Assembly (NCBI GenBank): GCA_016199985.1
Contig: JACQFQ010000030.1
Location: 149,145 to 213,144 of the forward strand
Source: Verrucomicrobiota bacterium
Lineage (GTDB): Bacteria; Verrucomicrobiota; Verrucomicrobiia; Limisphaerales; UBA11320
DNA length: 64,000 nt
Direction of reading: 5' to 3'
Below are positions 56,041 to 64,000 of this stretch, piece after piece. The position numbers and the translations under genes are program-made. The notes beneath the pieces are model-generated. The model was not told where the DNA came from. It made no database searches and was given only the letters and a program-made list of their open reading frames with translations. Numbering within the stretch: the stretch's first letter is position 1; the number at the start of each line of letters is the position of its first letter.

Positions 56041-59000
56041 ATGAGGACAAGACTTTTCAAGTGGATGGAATGCTGGTCTGGTTTGCCCGTGATATCGGGG
56101 CATGATCGTAACTGGATGACGGCAGTGGCCGTGATCATGCTCTTTTTGCTGTGTGCTGAGTGCGTGAATGCGACTCCCGGCTCGGGTCAAGTGGGTTGGC
56201 AGGGTGAGTCCGGATGCGCCTCATGTGCTGGGAGCGATGCCAGCTACTCGGTGAGCGCGGAGTTTTCTGTGGACCTGGGAAAACGCGCGGATGGGTTGCC
56301 GGCGGGCGTGATTTATCTGTCGGAAGGAGTGGCCTCGAGCGCTCTCTACAAACCGGAGACGTTGAGTTATTCCCGCGATCGGGATCCCGTTTCAGACATC
56401 GAAGTGGTCAAGGAACCCACGCTTCTCAAACTCCTCTACCAGATCGTGGCGCCTCAAACTTTTGTGAACATCCAAACGATCACGCCGGATGTGAAGTTTG
56501 AGATCCAGTTTTACCTGCCCACTGCCAAGGGAACGTGGAACGCAGGGACTCAGCGCTACAACATCGTCAATGGGTCGGCCAACCTGATCACGACCTGGAC
56601 GCTCGAAAACCCCAGCCCGGGCAGTTCTTCAAGCCAGCTTCGCATCACTGAGACACGGGGAGGGGCCAGCCGACAGTGGACTTACGTTTACGGTTATGAC
56701 CAGCCGACGGCGTCAACCACTTGGACTCTGACTCTGCCCTCGAACCTGGGTAGCCATCAGTACGCGGCCGCCTACGATGCCGTGGCGCAGACGCGCGCGT
56801 CCTCTTTAAGAGTGTTTCGGTCGGACGGCGTGCTGGTCTACCAGGAAAGCAAGGTAGACCAAAGCTACGAGTGGGGGTGGGCCACCACTCAGGAAACAAT
56901 TGGAAGCGGTTCTGAAGCGCGCACGGTCCAAAAGACCTACGATCCCACCTCCCCGCCCGGTCGGTTGATCACTGGCAATCTGGCGCCCTTAACCGATGTG
57001 GTGGCTCCGGACGGAACTTGGAGCAAGTTCTTCTATGATAGCCTGGGCCGCGTGACGCAGGAGTATAGCGGTTGGGGGGGGCAAGCCCCGACGACCGATC
57101 AAGGGCTCTGCCGTGTCATCCTCAACGACTATTCGACGGCTGACAGTTCGATGGATGATGGGGCCCATTTCATCGACAGACCGCGCACGGTGGAGGAGAT
57201 GGTCAAGGGGACGAGCGTTTCGAAAACCGTTCATCTCTACAGGCAAGGGGCGAACGATCCCAATCGACTTGTGGAGCACCATGAGATCCACCTCTCGAGC
57301 GCCACGGCCTTGGCTTCAAGTGATCCCGATCGTCTGAGGACGATCCAATATTTTGCCGAAGCATCCGGGGGGCAGAGCGGCGCTGAGGTGGGGGAGCTCT
57401 ACAAGATCGCGTATCCGAATAGCACATGCGAGTTGATCAATTATGCTCGGGACGCGCAGACCGGGTTGCGAACCATCACAAGACTGACAGGGGCGCCTGA
57501 CAGCAGCACCGGCTCCATAGGTGTCGCCTCAGGGGTTCAGGAAATAAGGCAAGTGGGTCCTTTGGGTGAGTTGCGCAGCGTGGTGAAGAAGCGAATCTCC
57601 AGCTCAACCGTTGGCCCCACTTTCCATCAGGTGACGTTGAGCCAATTTGATTCCTTTAACCGCCCTGGGATGGCGACCTACCTCAATGGAAGGCCAGAGC
57701 TCTTCGGCTACGATTGCTGTGGACTCAGTAGCCAAACGGACATGGATGGAGTCGTCACGATCATCGGGTATGACGACCTGAAAAGGCCTGTGTCGACCCA
57801 GCGTTTGGGCGTGACGAGGGTTTTCGTCCTGGATCCAGCTGGGCACAAGGTCGTAGAGACTCGGAGTGGCGCGGGCCAATCCCCTCAGATCACTCAGTGG
57901 CAGTACGACACTGCAGGCCTTCTTATCCGGCATACGAATGCCCTCAATGGGGTGACATCCATCAGTCGTGCTCTCAACGCGGGGCAGCTGGAAACGACGA
58001 TCGCTCCGCCCGGAGGAGGGGTGCGCGTGGAGAAGCGGGATCGGGCGGGGCTGCTGAGCCGGTCAACGGGGTCGGCTGCGTTCCCCGTTCAGCATGACTA
58101 TGACGTCGAATCCGCTGCGGGGCCCGAGTCTGGGAAACTCTTCGTGAAGGAGACCAAGCTGGATGGATCTGGGAACCTGACCGGTGAATGGCTCAAGTCC
58201 TATCGGGATTTCCTGGGACGGCCTTACAAAACCGTCTTCGCGAAAACCAGCTATCAGAACTCCAACCCCTATCGGCAGGTCTTTTTCAACAAGAAGGGAC
58301 AGTTGGTGAAGGTTCAGGATGAGGACGGCGTGGTGACACTCTATGCCTACAATACAGAAGGCCTGATGGAGTACCAGGCGATGGACTTGGACCCAGGCAG
58401 CACGCCCTACGACAGCAATACGGGAGACTACACGATTGATCTGAACGCAGATCGAGTCACACGAATTGAGAGGAGGGTGGAAACGGCAGGCGCTCCTTGG
58501 CCAGTCGGCGCCGTGGCAATGAAGACCTTGATCCAGGCTTGGTATCCCGGGGCCGCAACGGGGACGTTGATTTCGGAGGAATGGAATTCGGTCGACGGTC
58601 TTCGATCACGCACCTCAAAGCTTGGACACGTGACGGAGCGGGAAACAGCCTATCCCGCCAGTGGGGGAAGGACGCTGACGCTCTCTCTGGCGGATGGCGC
58701 CAGTGAACTGAGGGAGTTTACCAGTGGGCGTCCCACGCGGGTGACTCGGAGAGATTCCGCAGGTGCGCAGACGGGACGCGTCGACTTCCAGTACGATGGC
58801 CTTGGGAGAGTGCTGACAGCCACAGACTTTCGCGATGGGACCAGGACTCTTTCGTATAACGCTGCCGATCAGGTGACCTCGGTGACAACGCCTGCGCCAG
58901 GCACCGGCCAATCCCCACAGGTAACTCTCGTGGACTACGATACCAGTTTGAGGCCGTGGAGAACGACCTATGCGGATGGGGGGCAGGTCACCAACCTGTA

Positions 59001-61875
59001 TTATCCAAATAGCCTGCTGATGAAGACGTATGGCGCAAGGAAGTATCCCCAGGAGTACACCTACGATGCTCAGGGACGTCTTTTGACGTTAAGGACGTGG
59101 CAAGATGCCTTGAACACGCTTGCGCCCAAGACGGCAACGAACAGCTGGAGCTACGATCCGAATCGTGGATGGCTTAGTGCTCAGCGATATCCCATAGCCG
59201 CAACCGGTGACCCCGCAGGAAAAGAGACCGATTTCACGTTTACGCAGGCTGGCCGACTCAAACAACGCACCTGGGCGCGGGCAATCAATCAAACTCCCCT
59301 CACAACGACCTACAAGTATGGATTTGAGCTGAGTGCCACCGCCGGGGGATTCCACGGAGATCTGGCCGAGATCAGTTACAGCGATGGGACGCCAACGGTG
59401 AGCCGGGTTTATGATCGCCTGGGAAGATTGGAATCCGTCACTCGCAATCAGATGAGTTCGACGCTCAGCTATACTCCAGAAGGAGTCCTGAGTGGTGAGA
59501 CCTACTCGGGAGGGTTGCTCGACGGCTATGCGGTGAGCTTTCCGCCGGACGGGAAGCTCCGCCCACAAACGGTGGGCGCCGGGAACTCGTTGGGCGCGTT
59601 GGGTGATCTGGTCACGTATGGCTATGACACGGCATCCCGACTGCAAAGCGCGAGTATCGCGGGTGGTTCCGTCGACACGGTCTCCTACGGCTATGTTCCA
59701 AACTCTGATCTCGTGGGCGGCCTGACGTTTCAGCGCACGGGTAATGGAAGTGCCGCTCTAACGACGGCCAGGACCTATGACTTTCTGGATCGACTGAAAT
59801 CGATCACCTCCGTGGCCTCAGCGACCGTGCAGCCGAGCGTGGGCTACAACTACCGTTACAATGACGCAAATCAGCGAACGGCGCGCACTGAGCCGGATGG
59901 GAGTTACTGGTCCTATTCCTATGATGGGTTGGGGCAGGTCACATCGGGGAAGAAGTACTGGTCAGACGGTGTTCCGGTGGCAGGCATGCAGACGGAGTAC
60001 GTGCATGACCACATCGGAAACCGAACATCAGCCAAGTCGGGGGGAGATCAAGCGGGAGCGGGTCTGAGAAGCTCCGCAGTGACCGTCAATCGCCTCAACC
60101 AGGACACGCAAAGAACGGTTTCGGGGAGTTTTGATGTCATGGGGTTGGCCGATGTGGGCTCGTCGGTGACGGTGAACGCGAGCGCTCCTTACCGGCGGAA
60201 CAGTTTCTTTCGGCAGTCCGTGCCAGCAGGCAACAGTTCAGCAGCCCAATGGACGAGTGTGCAGGTGACAGTGGGGACCTCAAGCCAGAGCGGGAATGTG
60301 TTTGTTCCGAAGACGCCTGAAGTGTTCACGTATGATGACGACGGAAACCTGCTTTCAGATGGCAGGTGGAATTACGTGTGGGATGCGGAGAACCAACTCA
60401 TCCGGATGACAGCAGCGACAGCTGTGGGGCCCCAGTTGAGAGCGGAGTTTGAGTACGACTGGCTGGGACGTCGGATCGGCAAGAAGGTGTGGAACAACGT
60501 GAGTGGCAGTGGGCCGCCGACGGTGCAGCGGGTATTCGTGTATCACGGGTGGAACCTGATTGTTGAGGCCGATGGAGCCACTGGAGCTCCAATGCGGCAG
60601 TACGTGTGGGGGAAGGATCTCAGCGGAGGTCTCCAGGGCGCCGGTGGGATCGGAGGACTTCTGGCCATCAAGACCGGCGGAAGCACGCAATTTGTGGCCT
60701 ATGATGGGAACGGGAACGTGAGCGGCCTTGTGGATGCCGCAAGCGGGCAGGTCACGGCGCAGTATGAGTATGGTCCCTTTGGTGAGCTTTTGCGAGCCAG
60801 TGGACCGATGGCAGGACTCAATCCGTTTCGGTTCTCAACGAAGTATCAGGACGATGAGACGGATCTGATCTATTACGGGAAGCGGTATTACTCGGCGAGT
60901 CTGGGACGTTGGATCAGTCGTGATCCCATCGGAATGCAAGGGGGCGCCAACCTGTATGGGTTTGTGGGAAATAATCCACTCAGTGTGACGGATGCCTGGG
61001 GTCTGGATTACGCGTCGGAAGGGTTCAGTGATGCCCAACTGCTGGCCGCAGGCACGGTGAGCGCGCTTGCTGCTGAGCACTTGTGGGATCAAGTTCCGAA
61101 GTACCATCGTGCAAGATGCAAGATCGAGAACGCATGGGAGGGGTTGAAGACGTGGGCGAAGAATCAGGTAGAGGTCGCTCAGCGCCAGGGGCTGGAGCTG
61201 GCGCTGCTTGGACCTAGTCTGGGGGCGGCGTGGGTTGCCCAGGAGTCCTTCATGCAGCATCTCGACTACTACAGGCAGGAGGGTTTCCTTGATCAGTATG
61301 GGCTTGGGGCCACGCTGACTTCCATGGCCGGGGACTTCGTGGGTGCTAATCTGGTCGCATCTGGAACGTATGGCTTCAATCCTGTGACCGGGGACAGGCT
61401 GGGTTCCTGGGAACGAGGGTTCGATTTTGCCTTCGGAGCACTGCAGATGATCGCGATCGTTGAGGGTGCTAGAGCCCCCATAGCAGGCTTGGCAGACACA
61501 TCGGTGGTGGCCGCAGAGGGAATAGCGACTCCATACGGAACAGCAGTTCAGGCTACGACTGCCGAGGCGCGAGCCGCGTTAACGGAGGTTCAGAACGGTG
61601 CTACAGTCTATCGTCAAGGGCAGTTCGGAGTCCAAAACACCGCCGATGCTCAGTTTTGGTCGTTGAGTAATCCAGCTACGACGCCAGGCTTTGCTGGACG
61701 AATGGGTATGCCTGGAGGGGCGGCTACACCAGATTGGATGATGGGCGGGCAGGTGCCATCCGGTGCATCAGTCATAACACGTGGCGCGCCTGGAATTGGG
61801 GTAAACGCCGGTGGTTCATTGGAAGCGGTGGTTCCACCGGGGGGTGTTCAGATAAATTGGTTCCACATGCCATAA
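56041..61875 (+). CDS. RHS-repeat polymorphic toxin with ART-like C-terminal tip
   Basis: A 1944-residue protein. A hydrophobic leader (about residues 25-43, TAVAVIMLFLLCAECVNA) is followed by about 1500 residues of YD/RHS repeats such as YDSLGRVTQEYSGWG, YDGLGRVLTATDF and YNYRYNDANQRTARTEPDG. The RHS core end is clear: YYGKRYYSASLGRWISRDPIG (near 1611-1631), with LYGFVGNNPLSVTDAWGL to about 1653. The last 290 residues are the variable tip. Its final 90 residues contain TVYRQG (R1858), AQFWSLSNP (S1874) and GGSLEAVVPPGG (E1928), spaced like the R-S-E residues of ADP-ribosyltransferase folds. The RHS shell normally encloses and delivers this toxin. An eight-G run at 57074-57081 lies inside the coding region. 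ART identity is inferred, not proved. Confidence 0.9.
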   Translation: MRTRLFKWMECWSGLPVISGHDRNWMTAVAVIMLFLLCAECVNATPGSGQVGWQGESGCASCAGSDASYSVSAEFSVDLGKRADGLPAGVIYLSEGVASSALYKPETLSYSRDRDPVSDIEVVKEPTLLKLLYQIVAPQTFVNIQTITPDVKFEIQFYLPTAKGTWNAGTQRYNIVNGSANLITTWTLENPSPGSSSSQLRITETRGGASRQWTYVYGYDQPTASTTWTLTLPSNLGSHQYAAAYDAVAQTRASSLRVFRSDGVLVYQESKVDQSYEWGWATTQETIGSGSEARTVQKTYDPTSPPGRLITGNLAPLTDVVAPDGTWSKFFYDSLGRVTQEYSGWGGQAPTTDQGLCRVILNDYSTADSSMDDGAHFIDRPRTVEEMVKGTSVSKTVHLYRQGANDPNRLVEHHEIHLSSATALASSDPDRLRTIQYFAEASGGQSGAEVGELYKIAYPNSTCELINYARDAQTGLRTITRLTGAPDSSTGSIGVASGVQEIRQVGPLGELRSVVKKRISSSTVGPTFHQVTLSQFDSFNRPGMATYLNGRPELFGYDCCGLSSQTDMDGVVTIIGYDDLKRPVSTQRLGVTRVFVLDPAGHKVVETRSGAGQSPQITQWQYDTAGLLIRHTNALNGVTSISRALNAGQLETTIAPPGGGVRVEKRDRAGLLSRSTGSAAFPVQHDYDVESAAGPESGKLFVKETKLDGSGNLTGEWLKSYRDFLGRPYKTVFAKTSYQNSNPYRQVFFNKKGQLVKVQDEDGVVTLYAYNTEGLMEYQAMDLDPGSTPYDSNTGDYTIDLNADRVTRIERRVETAGAPWPVGAVAMKTLIQAWYPGAATGTLISEEWNSVDGLRSRTSKLGHVTERETAYPASGGRTLTLSLADGASELREFTSGRPTRVTRRDSAGAQTGRVDFQYDGLGRVLTATDFRDGTRTLSYNAADQVTSVTTPAPGTGQSPQVTLVDYDTSLRPWRTTYADGGQVTNLYYPNSLLMKTYGARKYPQEYTYDAQGRLLTLRTWQDALNTLAPKTATNSWSYDPNRGWLSAQRYPIAATGDPAGKETDFTFTQAGRLKQRTWARAINQTPLTTTYKYGFELSATAGGFHGDLAEISYSDGTPTVSRVYDRLGRLESVTRNQMSSTLSYTPEGVLSGETYSGGLLDGYAVSFPPDGKLRPQTVGAGNSLGALGDLVTYGYDTASRLQSASIAGGSVDTVSYGYVPNSDLVGGLTFQRTGNGSAALTTARTYDFLDRLKSITSVASATVQPSVGYNYRYNDANQRTARTEPDGSYWSYSYDGLGQVTSGKKYWSDGVPVAGMQTEYVHDHIGNRTSAKSGGDQAGAGLRSSAVTVNRLNQDTQRTVSGSFDVMGLADVGSSVTVNASAPYRRNSFFRQSVPAGNSSAAQWTSVQVTVGTSSQSGNVFVPKTPEVFTYDDDGNLLSDGRWNYVWDAENQLIRMTAATAVGPQLRAEFEYDWLGRRIGKKVWNNVSGSGPPTVQRVFVYHGWNLIVEADGATGAPMRQYVWGKDLSGGLQGAGGIGGLLAIKTGGSTQFVAYDGNGNVSGLVDAASGQVTAQYEYGPFGELLRASGPMAGLNPFRFSTKYQDDETDLIYYGKRYYSASLGRWISRDPIGMQGGANLYGFVGNNPLSVTDAWGLDYASEGFSDAQLLAAGTVSALAAEHLWDQVPKYHRARCKIENAWEGLKTWAKNQVEVAQRQGLELALLGPSLGAAWVAQESFMQHLDYYRQEGFLDQYGLGATLTSMAGDFVGANLVASGTYGFNPVTGDRLGSWERGFDFAFGALQMIAIVEGARAPIAGLADTSVVAAEGIATPYGTAVQATTAEARAALTEVQNGATVYRQGQFGVQNTADAQFWSLSNPATTPGFAGRMGMPGGAATPDWMMGGQVPSGASVITRGAPGIGVNAGGSLEAVVPPGGVQINWFHMP

Positions 61876-61878
61876 GGA
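61874..61878 (+). promoter_or_regulatory. Shine-Dalgarno site of the first immunity gene
   Basis: AAGGA overlaps the RHS stop codon and lies six bases before the GTG start, indicating translational coupling. Confidence 0.7.
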
Positions 61879-61884
61879 TATACC

Positions 61885-62145
61885 GTGAGCGAAACCAATA
61901 CTCTCTTTCCGAAGATTGACAAACTCATTGACGGCTGGTGCGAACGACGAGCGCTGAGACCGCTTCGGTTCATTTTGAGAAGCTATCCCTTGTGCGGTGG
62001 CTTGACCGATGAATGGGGTGCGCTATTGGAATCGCTCAAAGACATCAAAGGCTTGTGCGGGAGTGAGTTGACCAGTGAAGAAAAGAAGGTGCTGGTTGAA
62101 GTCATCAACGCCGTAGATGACACCGTGTATCGTCGAAACCAATGA
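61885..62145 (+). CDS. Probable immunity protein for the RHS toxin tip
   Basis: An 86-residue mainly helical protein starting at GTG behind an AAGGA site. Features visible are KIDKLIDGWCERRALRPLRF and GLTDEWGALLESLKDI, with no signal peptide. Its position nine bases after the RHS stop, its size and its coupled translation are those of a polymorphic-toxin immunity gene. It resembles short proteins I recall beside RHS genes, but I cannot name a family. It probably binds and blocks the ART-like tip inside the producing cell. Confidence 0.6.
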   Translation: MSETNTLFPKIDKLIDGWCERRALRPLRFILRSYPLCGGLTDEWGALLESLKDIKGLCGSELTSEEKKVLVEVINAVDDTVYRRNQ

Positions 62146-62150
62146 ACTAA

Positions 62151-62561
62151 ATGCTCCAGCTTTTATCCAGCCTGCTGGTGCTGCTCTTTTCCCTGAGTGG
62201 CCCGGCGATGGAGGGAAACGCCGCTTTTTGGCAGTCCCCCCTTGCCGCAGAGGGCGCACCGAACCTGATGTATCACTACACGACGGCTGGGGAATCGTCT
62301 TTTGCCAACGGCTTATGGGAAGGTTCGTCTGTGACGGACAAGCTTTACACGGACGCAGCCCAAGCCAGCCAGGAATTGGGGATACCCGTTCCCAACAAAG
62401 TCATTCCCATCCAGAACACGGGGCAATTTGTTCCAAACGCGCCGTCCATTGTGCAACCTTCGCCGCTTCGTGGGTGGAGTGGTGGCGGAACTGACTTCAT
62501 CAATCCTCAACGCGTGCCGCCGTCGCAACTCTTCCCCGCACAACCCATCGGCCCAAGGTGA
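62151..62561 (+). CDS. Detached ART-like toxin domain (H-Y-D class), orphan module
   Basis: A 136-residue protein five bases after the immunity gene. It begins with a hydrophobic leader MLQLLSSLLVLLFSLSG. A compact domain follows: LMYHYTTAGESS (H42), TDKLYTDAAQASQELG (Y66), VIPIQNTGQFVPNAP and GWSGGGTDFINP (D115), ending in Pro-rich SQLFPAQPIGPR. The spacing and YHYT motif resemble H-Y-D/E ADP-ribosyltransferase toxin tips found at RHS and YeeF-type protein ends. No RHS-core sequence precedes it. It could be a displaced tip waiting to recombine, or a small secreted toxin in its own right. No ribosome site is seen. Confidence 0.5.
   Translation: MLQLLSSLLVLLFSLSGPAMEGNAAFWQSPLAAEGAPNLMYHYTTAGESSFANGLWEGSSVTDKLYTDAAQASQELGIPVPNKVIPIQNTGQFVPNAPSIVQPSPLRGWSGGGTDFINPQRVPPSQLFPAQPIGPR
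62555..62560 (+). promoter_or_regulatory. Shine-Dalgarno site of the second immunity gene
   Basis: AAGGTG overlaps the stop of the orphan toxin frame, five bases before the ATG at 62566, linking the two translationally. Confidence 0.6.
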
Positions 62562-62565
62562 TGCT

Positions 62566-63033
62566 ATGAACGAAGCTGACTTTCTTGCATCGAATAAATA
62601 CAGGGACTTCGTTGCTTTAAACGAACATTTGAAAGAAGTGCGTCCAATTTTTGACGACTTCTGCGCTCGGCATGGGTTTGCGTATATGCCTAGGGCAGCA
62701 ATCGGGCGATACCCAAGAATCCGCATTGCAAGGGAGCGTTTAACCAGTCTCTATTTTGACCTTCAAATGGAATTGGATGAAAAAGGCCAGCGGTTCGAGC
62801 AGTTCAGGAGCGACCTTCCGTATGGCCTGTGCGCAGGGGCATACATCGTTGAAGACGACGGCTCTAAGTATGGGGTTCGTTTTCAGAAAGGCTTGATATG
62901 CTTCTCCGGCAAACCGTTCGACCAGGTTGCCGCCGTCCTGCAAAGTGAAATGGAAAAGCACCTTCCCACACTGGAACAATGGGACGCGCAACACCTGAAG
63001 GACAACGGCGAGAAAGTTCAGCTTGGCACCTGA
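62566..63033 (+). CDS. Probable immunity protein of the orphan toxin module
   Basis: A 155-residue soluble protein with no signal peptide. It begins MNEADFLASNKYRDFVALNE, with HGFAYMPRAAIGRYPRIRI and SDLPYGLCAGAYIVEDDGSKYG in the middle and a C-terminal helix EMEKHLPTLEQW. I know no family name. It is downstream of a toxin-like domain with a good ribosome site at a coupled position, so an immunity role is the simplest explanation. An in-frame longer version beginning at 62428 would overlap the toxin frame and was rejected. Confidence 0.6.
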   Translation: MNEADFLASNKYRDFVALNEHLKEVRPIFDDFCARHGFAYMPRAAIGRYPRIRIARERLTSLYFDLQMELDEKGQRFEQFRSDLPYGLCAGAYIVEDDGSKYGVRFQKGLICFSGKPFDQVAAVLQSEMEKHLPTLEQWDAQHLKDNGEKVQLGT

Positions 63034-63225
63034 AATCTGGTTTTGATGATGATGGACGCCATTCTCCTTGCCATGCAAGGCGGTTGACGTAACACCGGAG
63101 CGACCAAGCTGGCGACAGTGATGCACACAGCGATGGCGCTGGTGTAAAACGGCCAATTTTCCGTCAGACATCTTCCCTAAGCAGTGCTTCCGGCAGTGAG
63201 ACGCGGCGGGAATTTTGCGCGAAAT

Positions 63226-63244
63226 TTGCGCAACGGTTGCGCAA
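63226..63244. repeat. Nine-base perfect palindrome TTGCGCAAC-G-GTTGCGCAA
   Basis: Inverted repeat with a one-base spacer, preceded by two more TTGCGC copies. Possibly a protein-binding site or part of an interspersed element. Confidence 0.5.
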
Positions 63245-63695
63245 CAGTTCAACGCTTTGCAATGCGTTCAACCTGGACGCCCGGAACGTTGAAATGTTCC
63301 CTCCTTAGCCGCCGGTTTTGGCCGCTGATTTGGGATGGAGTTGGACGGCCAAAAAGTGAATTTTGGGGTATGACACCAACCCCTCCGCGAAGTGCGTGAG
63401 GGAGCCGCTCGGAGCGTGTTCGCCAGGTTGCTCGCCAAAAACGTCATGGCGTGTTCCGCGAATTGCTCCACCAAAAGAAACGGCGGCGATCTGAACGCCG
63501 ACGCTGACAACATCGCCAGGGTGTTCGCCAGTCGCGTCGAACGATGTGCCGGGACAACATCCGTTGCAAGTGCGTTCGCGGGCGCAAGGTTGCGATGGTG
63601 ACGCGCCCAAGAATGCGCGTTGACAGGCTGGACGCCCCACCCCTTAACCGGCGGCAAGGTTTTTCGGCCAAGCGCCGAACGAAATTTTTTGGGGC

Positions 63696-63750
63696 GTTGA
63701 AAGGCGTTGAAACGTGTTGATGGGTTCAACGCCCTTCAACGGCTTTCAAC
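63696..63750. repeat. Helically phased GTTGA x3 / TCAAC x3 array
   Basis: GTTGA begins at 63696, 63706 and 63716; TCAAC begins at 63726, 63736 and 63746. Six motifs thus sit at exact 10-base steps, the last three inverted, making an imperfect 55-base palindrome. Confidence 0.7.
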
Positions 63751-63868
63751 AATGCCGCGCAGTCGCCGGAGCGTAGCCGTGAAGTCTCACGGCTCTAAAA
63801 AGACGGCACGCCTGACCTCTAACGTTCCGTTAGCGGTTGGGGCAAGCGGGGTCACATCTGAATGGCGG

Positions 63869-64000
63869 TTAGTTTAGGCCCACCCTCTTTTTGGAGAGAC
63901 GTTTGCGTCGAGGCGGGTTGGGGAGGTTTTTGAGCATGTATTCGGCGGTGATCTGCTGCATCTGCATCAGGATATCCCAGACCTCGCGTTGATTGGCGAC
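63869..64000 (-). CDS. C-terminal fragment of an unidentified protein, runs off the right edge
   Basis: A minus-strand frame gives 43 residues, beginning VANQREVWDILMQMQQITA and ending with a basic tail (PPRRKRLSKKR). It has no start inside the window. The helical segment and basic end would suit a transposase or DNA-binding protein, but this is a guess from composition; no family is claimed. Confidence 0.45.
   Translation of the reverse strand, partial: VANQREVWDILMQMQQITAEYMLKNLPNPPRRKRLSKKRVGLN

Larger units (their letters stand above)
63034..63868. other. Non-coding tail with inverted GTTGAA/TTCAAC motifs
   Basis: About 835 bases with no credible gene; open frames here look like chance. 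It contains a TTGCGCAAC-G-GTTGCGCAA palindrome, GTTCAACGC/GCGTTCAAC repeats (63247-63272), GGAAC...GTTCC (63283-63300), a CTAACG-TTC-CGTTAG hairpin (63819-63833) and the phased array listed separately. Confidence 0.55.

Noticed and set aside
63268..63729. 153-residue minus-strand frame in the tail region
   Set aside because: Amino acid composition is random-looking and the frame runs across the inverted-motif array; an interspersed non-coding element is more likely.
63801..63880. Possible integron attC site (CTAACG-TTC-CGTTAG and GTTAG nearby)
   Set aside because: Only short matches to the core sites, no integrase gene in view and no clear cassette structure.
1..64000. CRISPR arrays, tRNA or rRNA genes
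   Set aside because: No regularly spaced direct repeats of suitable length and no tRNA-like cloverleaf or rRNA segments were recognised by eye; a covariance-model search was not possible.

Overview
The window looks like a piece of a Verrucomicrobia chromosome. It carries a PVC-type cytochrome fused to a propeller domain, a PEP-CTERM protein, a giant CotH/lamin-tail surface protein, a propeller-sensor histidine kinase, several Gfo/Idh/MocA and xylose-isomerase-like secreted enzymes, weak Shine-Dalgarno sites and mostly high-GC codon use. Assignment to a family (Pedosphaeraceae/Limisphaerales-like) is an inference from this mix. No tRNA, rRNA, CRISPR array or complete insertion sequence was seen.

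Left part (1-11 kb): a truncated circularly permuted ATP-grasp gene; a lower-GC minus-strand cluster of two beta-helix paralogues (one truncated) around a PEP-CTERM protein; an intergenic region with two CCCTA-N4-TAGGG dyads; a coupled PfpI/MFS pair; a TolA-like coiled-coil protein; and lysA. The 11-25 kb part is almost all minus strand. It has a coupled operon of two amidohydrolase-like proteins plus a propeller/HEAT/cytochrome c protein, an MBOAT/SGNH acyl-transfer pair, and a NarL-type response regulator with its propeller histidine kinase.

Central part (25-35 kb, plus strand): a fatty-acid synthesis cluster (fabD, fabG, acpP, fabF) with a hairpin between acpP and fabF, then thiD, a MocA-type oxidoreductase, prolyl oligopeptidase, a HAD hydrolase and a secreted protein with a possible GspC/PilP-like domain. 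From 35 to 51 kb come an 8-kb surface protein gene, a UvrD/PcrA-type helicase, a membrane spermidine-synthase-like protein, a secreted sugar-phosphate isomerase-like protein, a small conserved-looking ORF and prfC.

Right part (52-63 kb): the most interesting region, a polymorphic-toxin locus of less GC-rich composition. Two secreted accessory proteins lead into a 1944-residue RHS protein whose unique C-terminal tip has residues arranged like an ADP-ribosyltransferase R-S-E site. A small gene with a good ribosome binding site follows (probable immunity). Then comes a second, detached module: a 136-residue protein resembling an H-Y-D/E class ART toxin domain with its own hydrophobic leader, followed by another probable immunity gene. 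An 835-base non-coding tail full of GTTGAA/TTCAAC inverted motifs follows, and a minus-strand gene fragment runs off the right edge.
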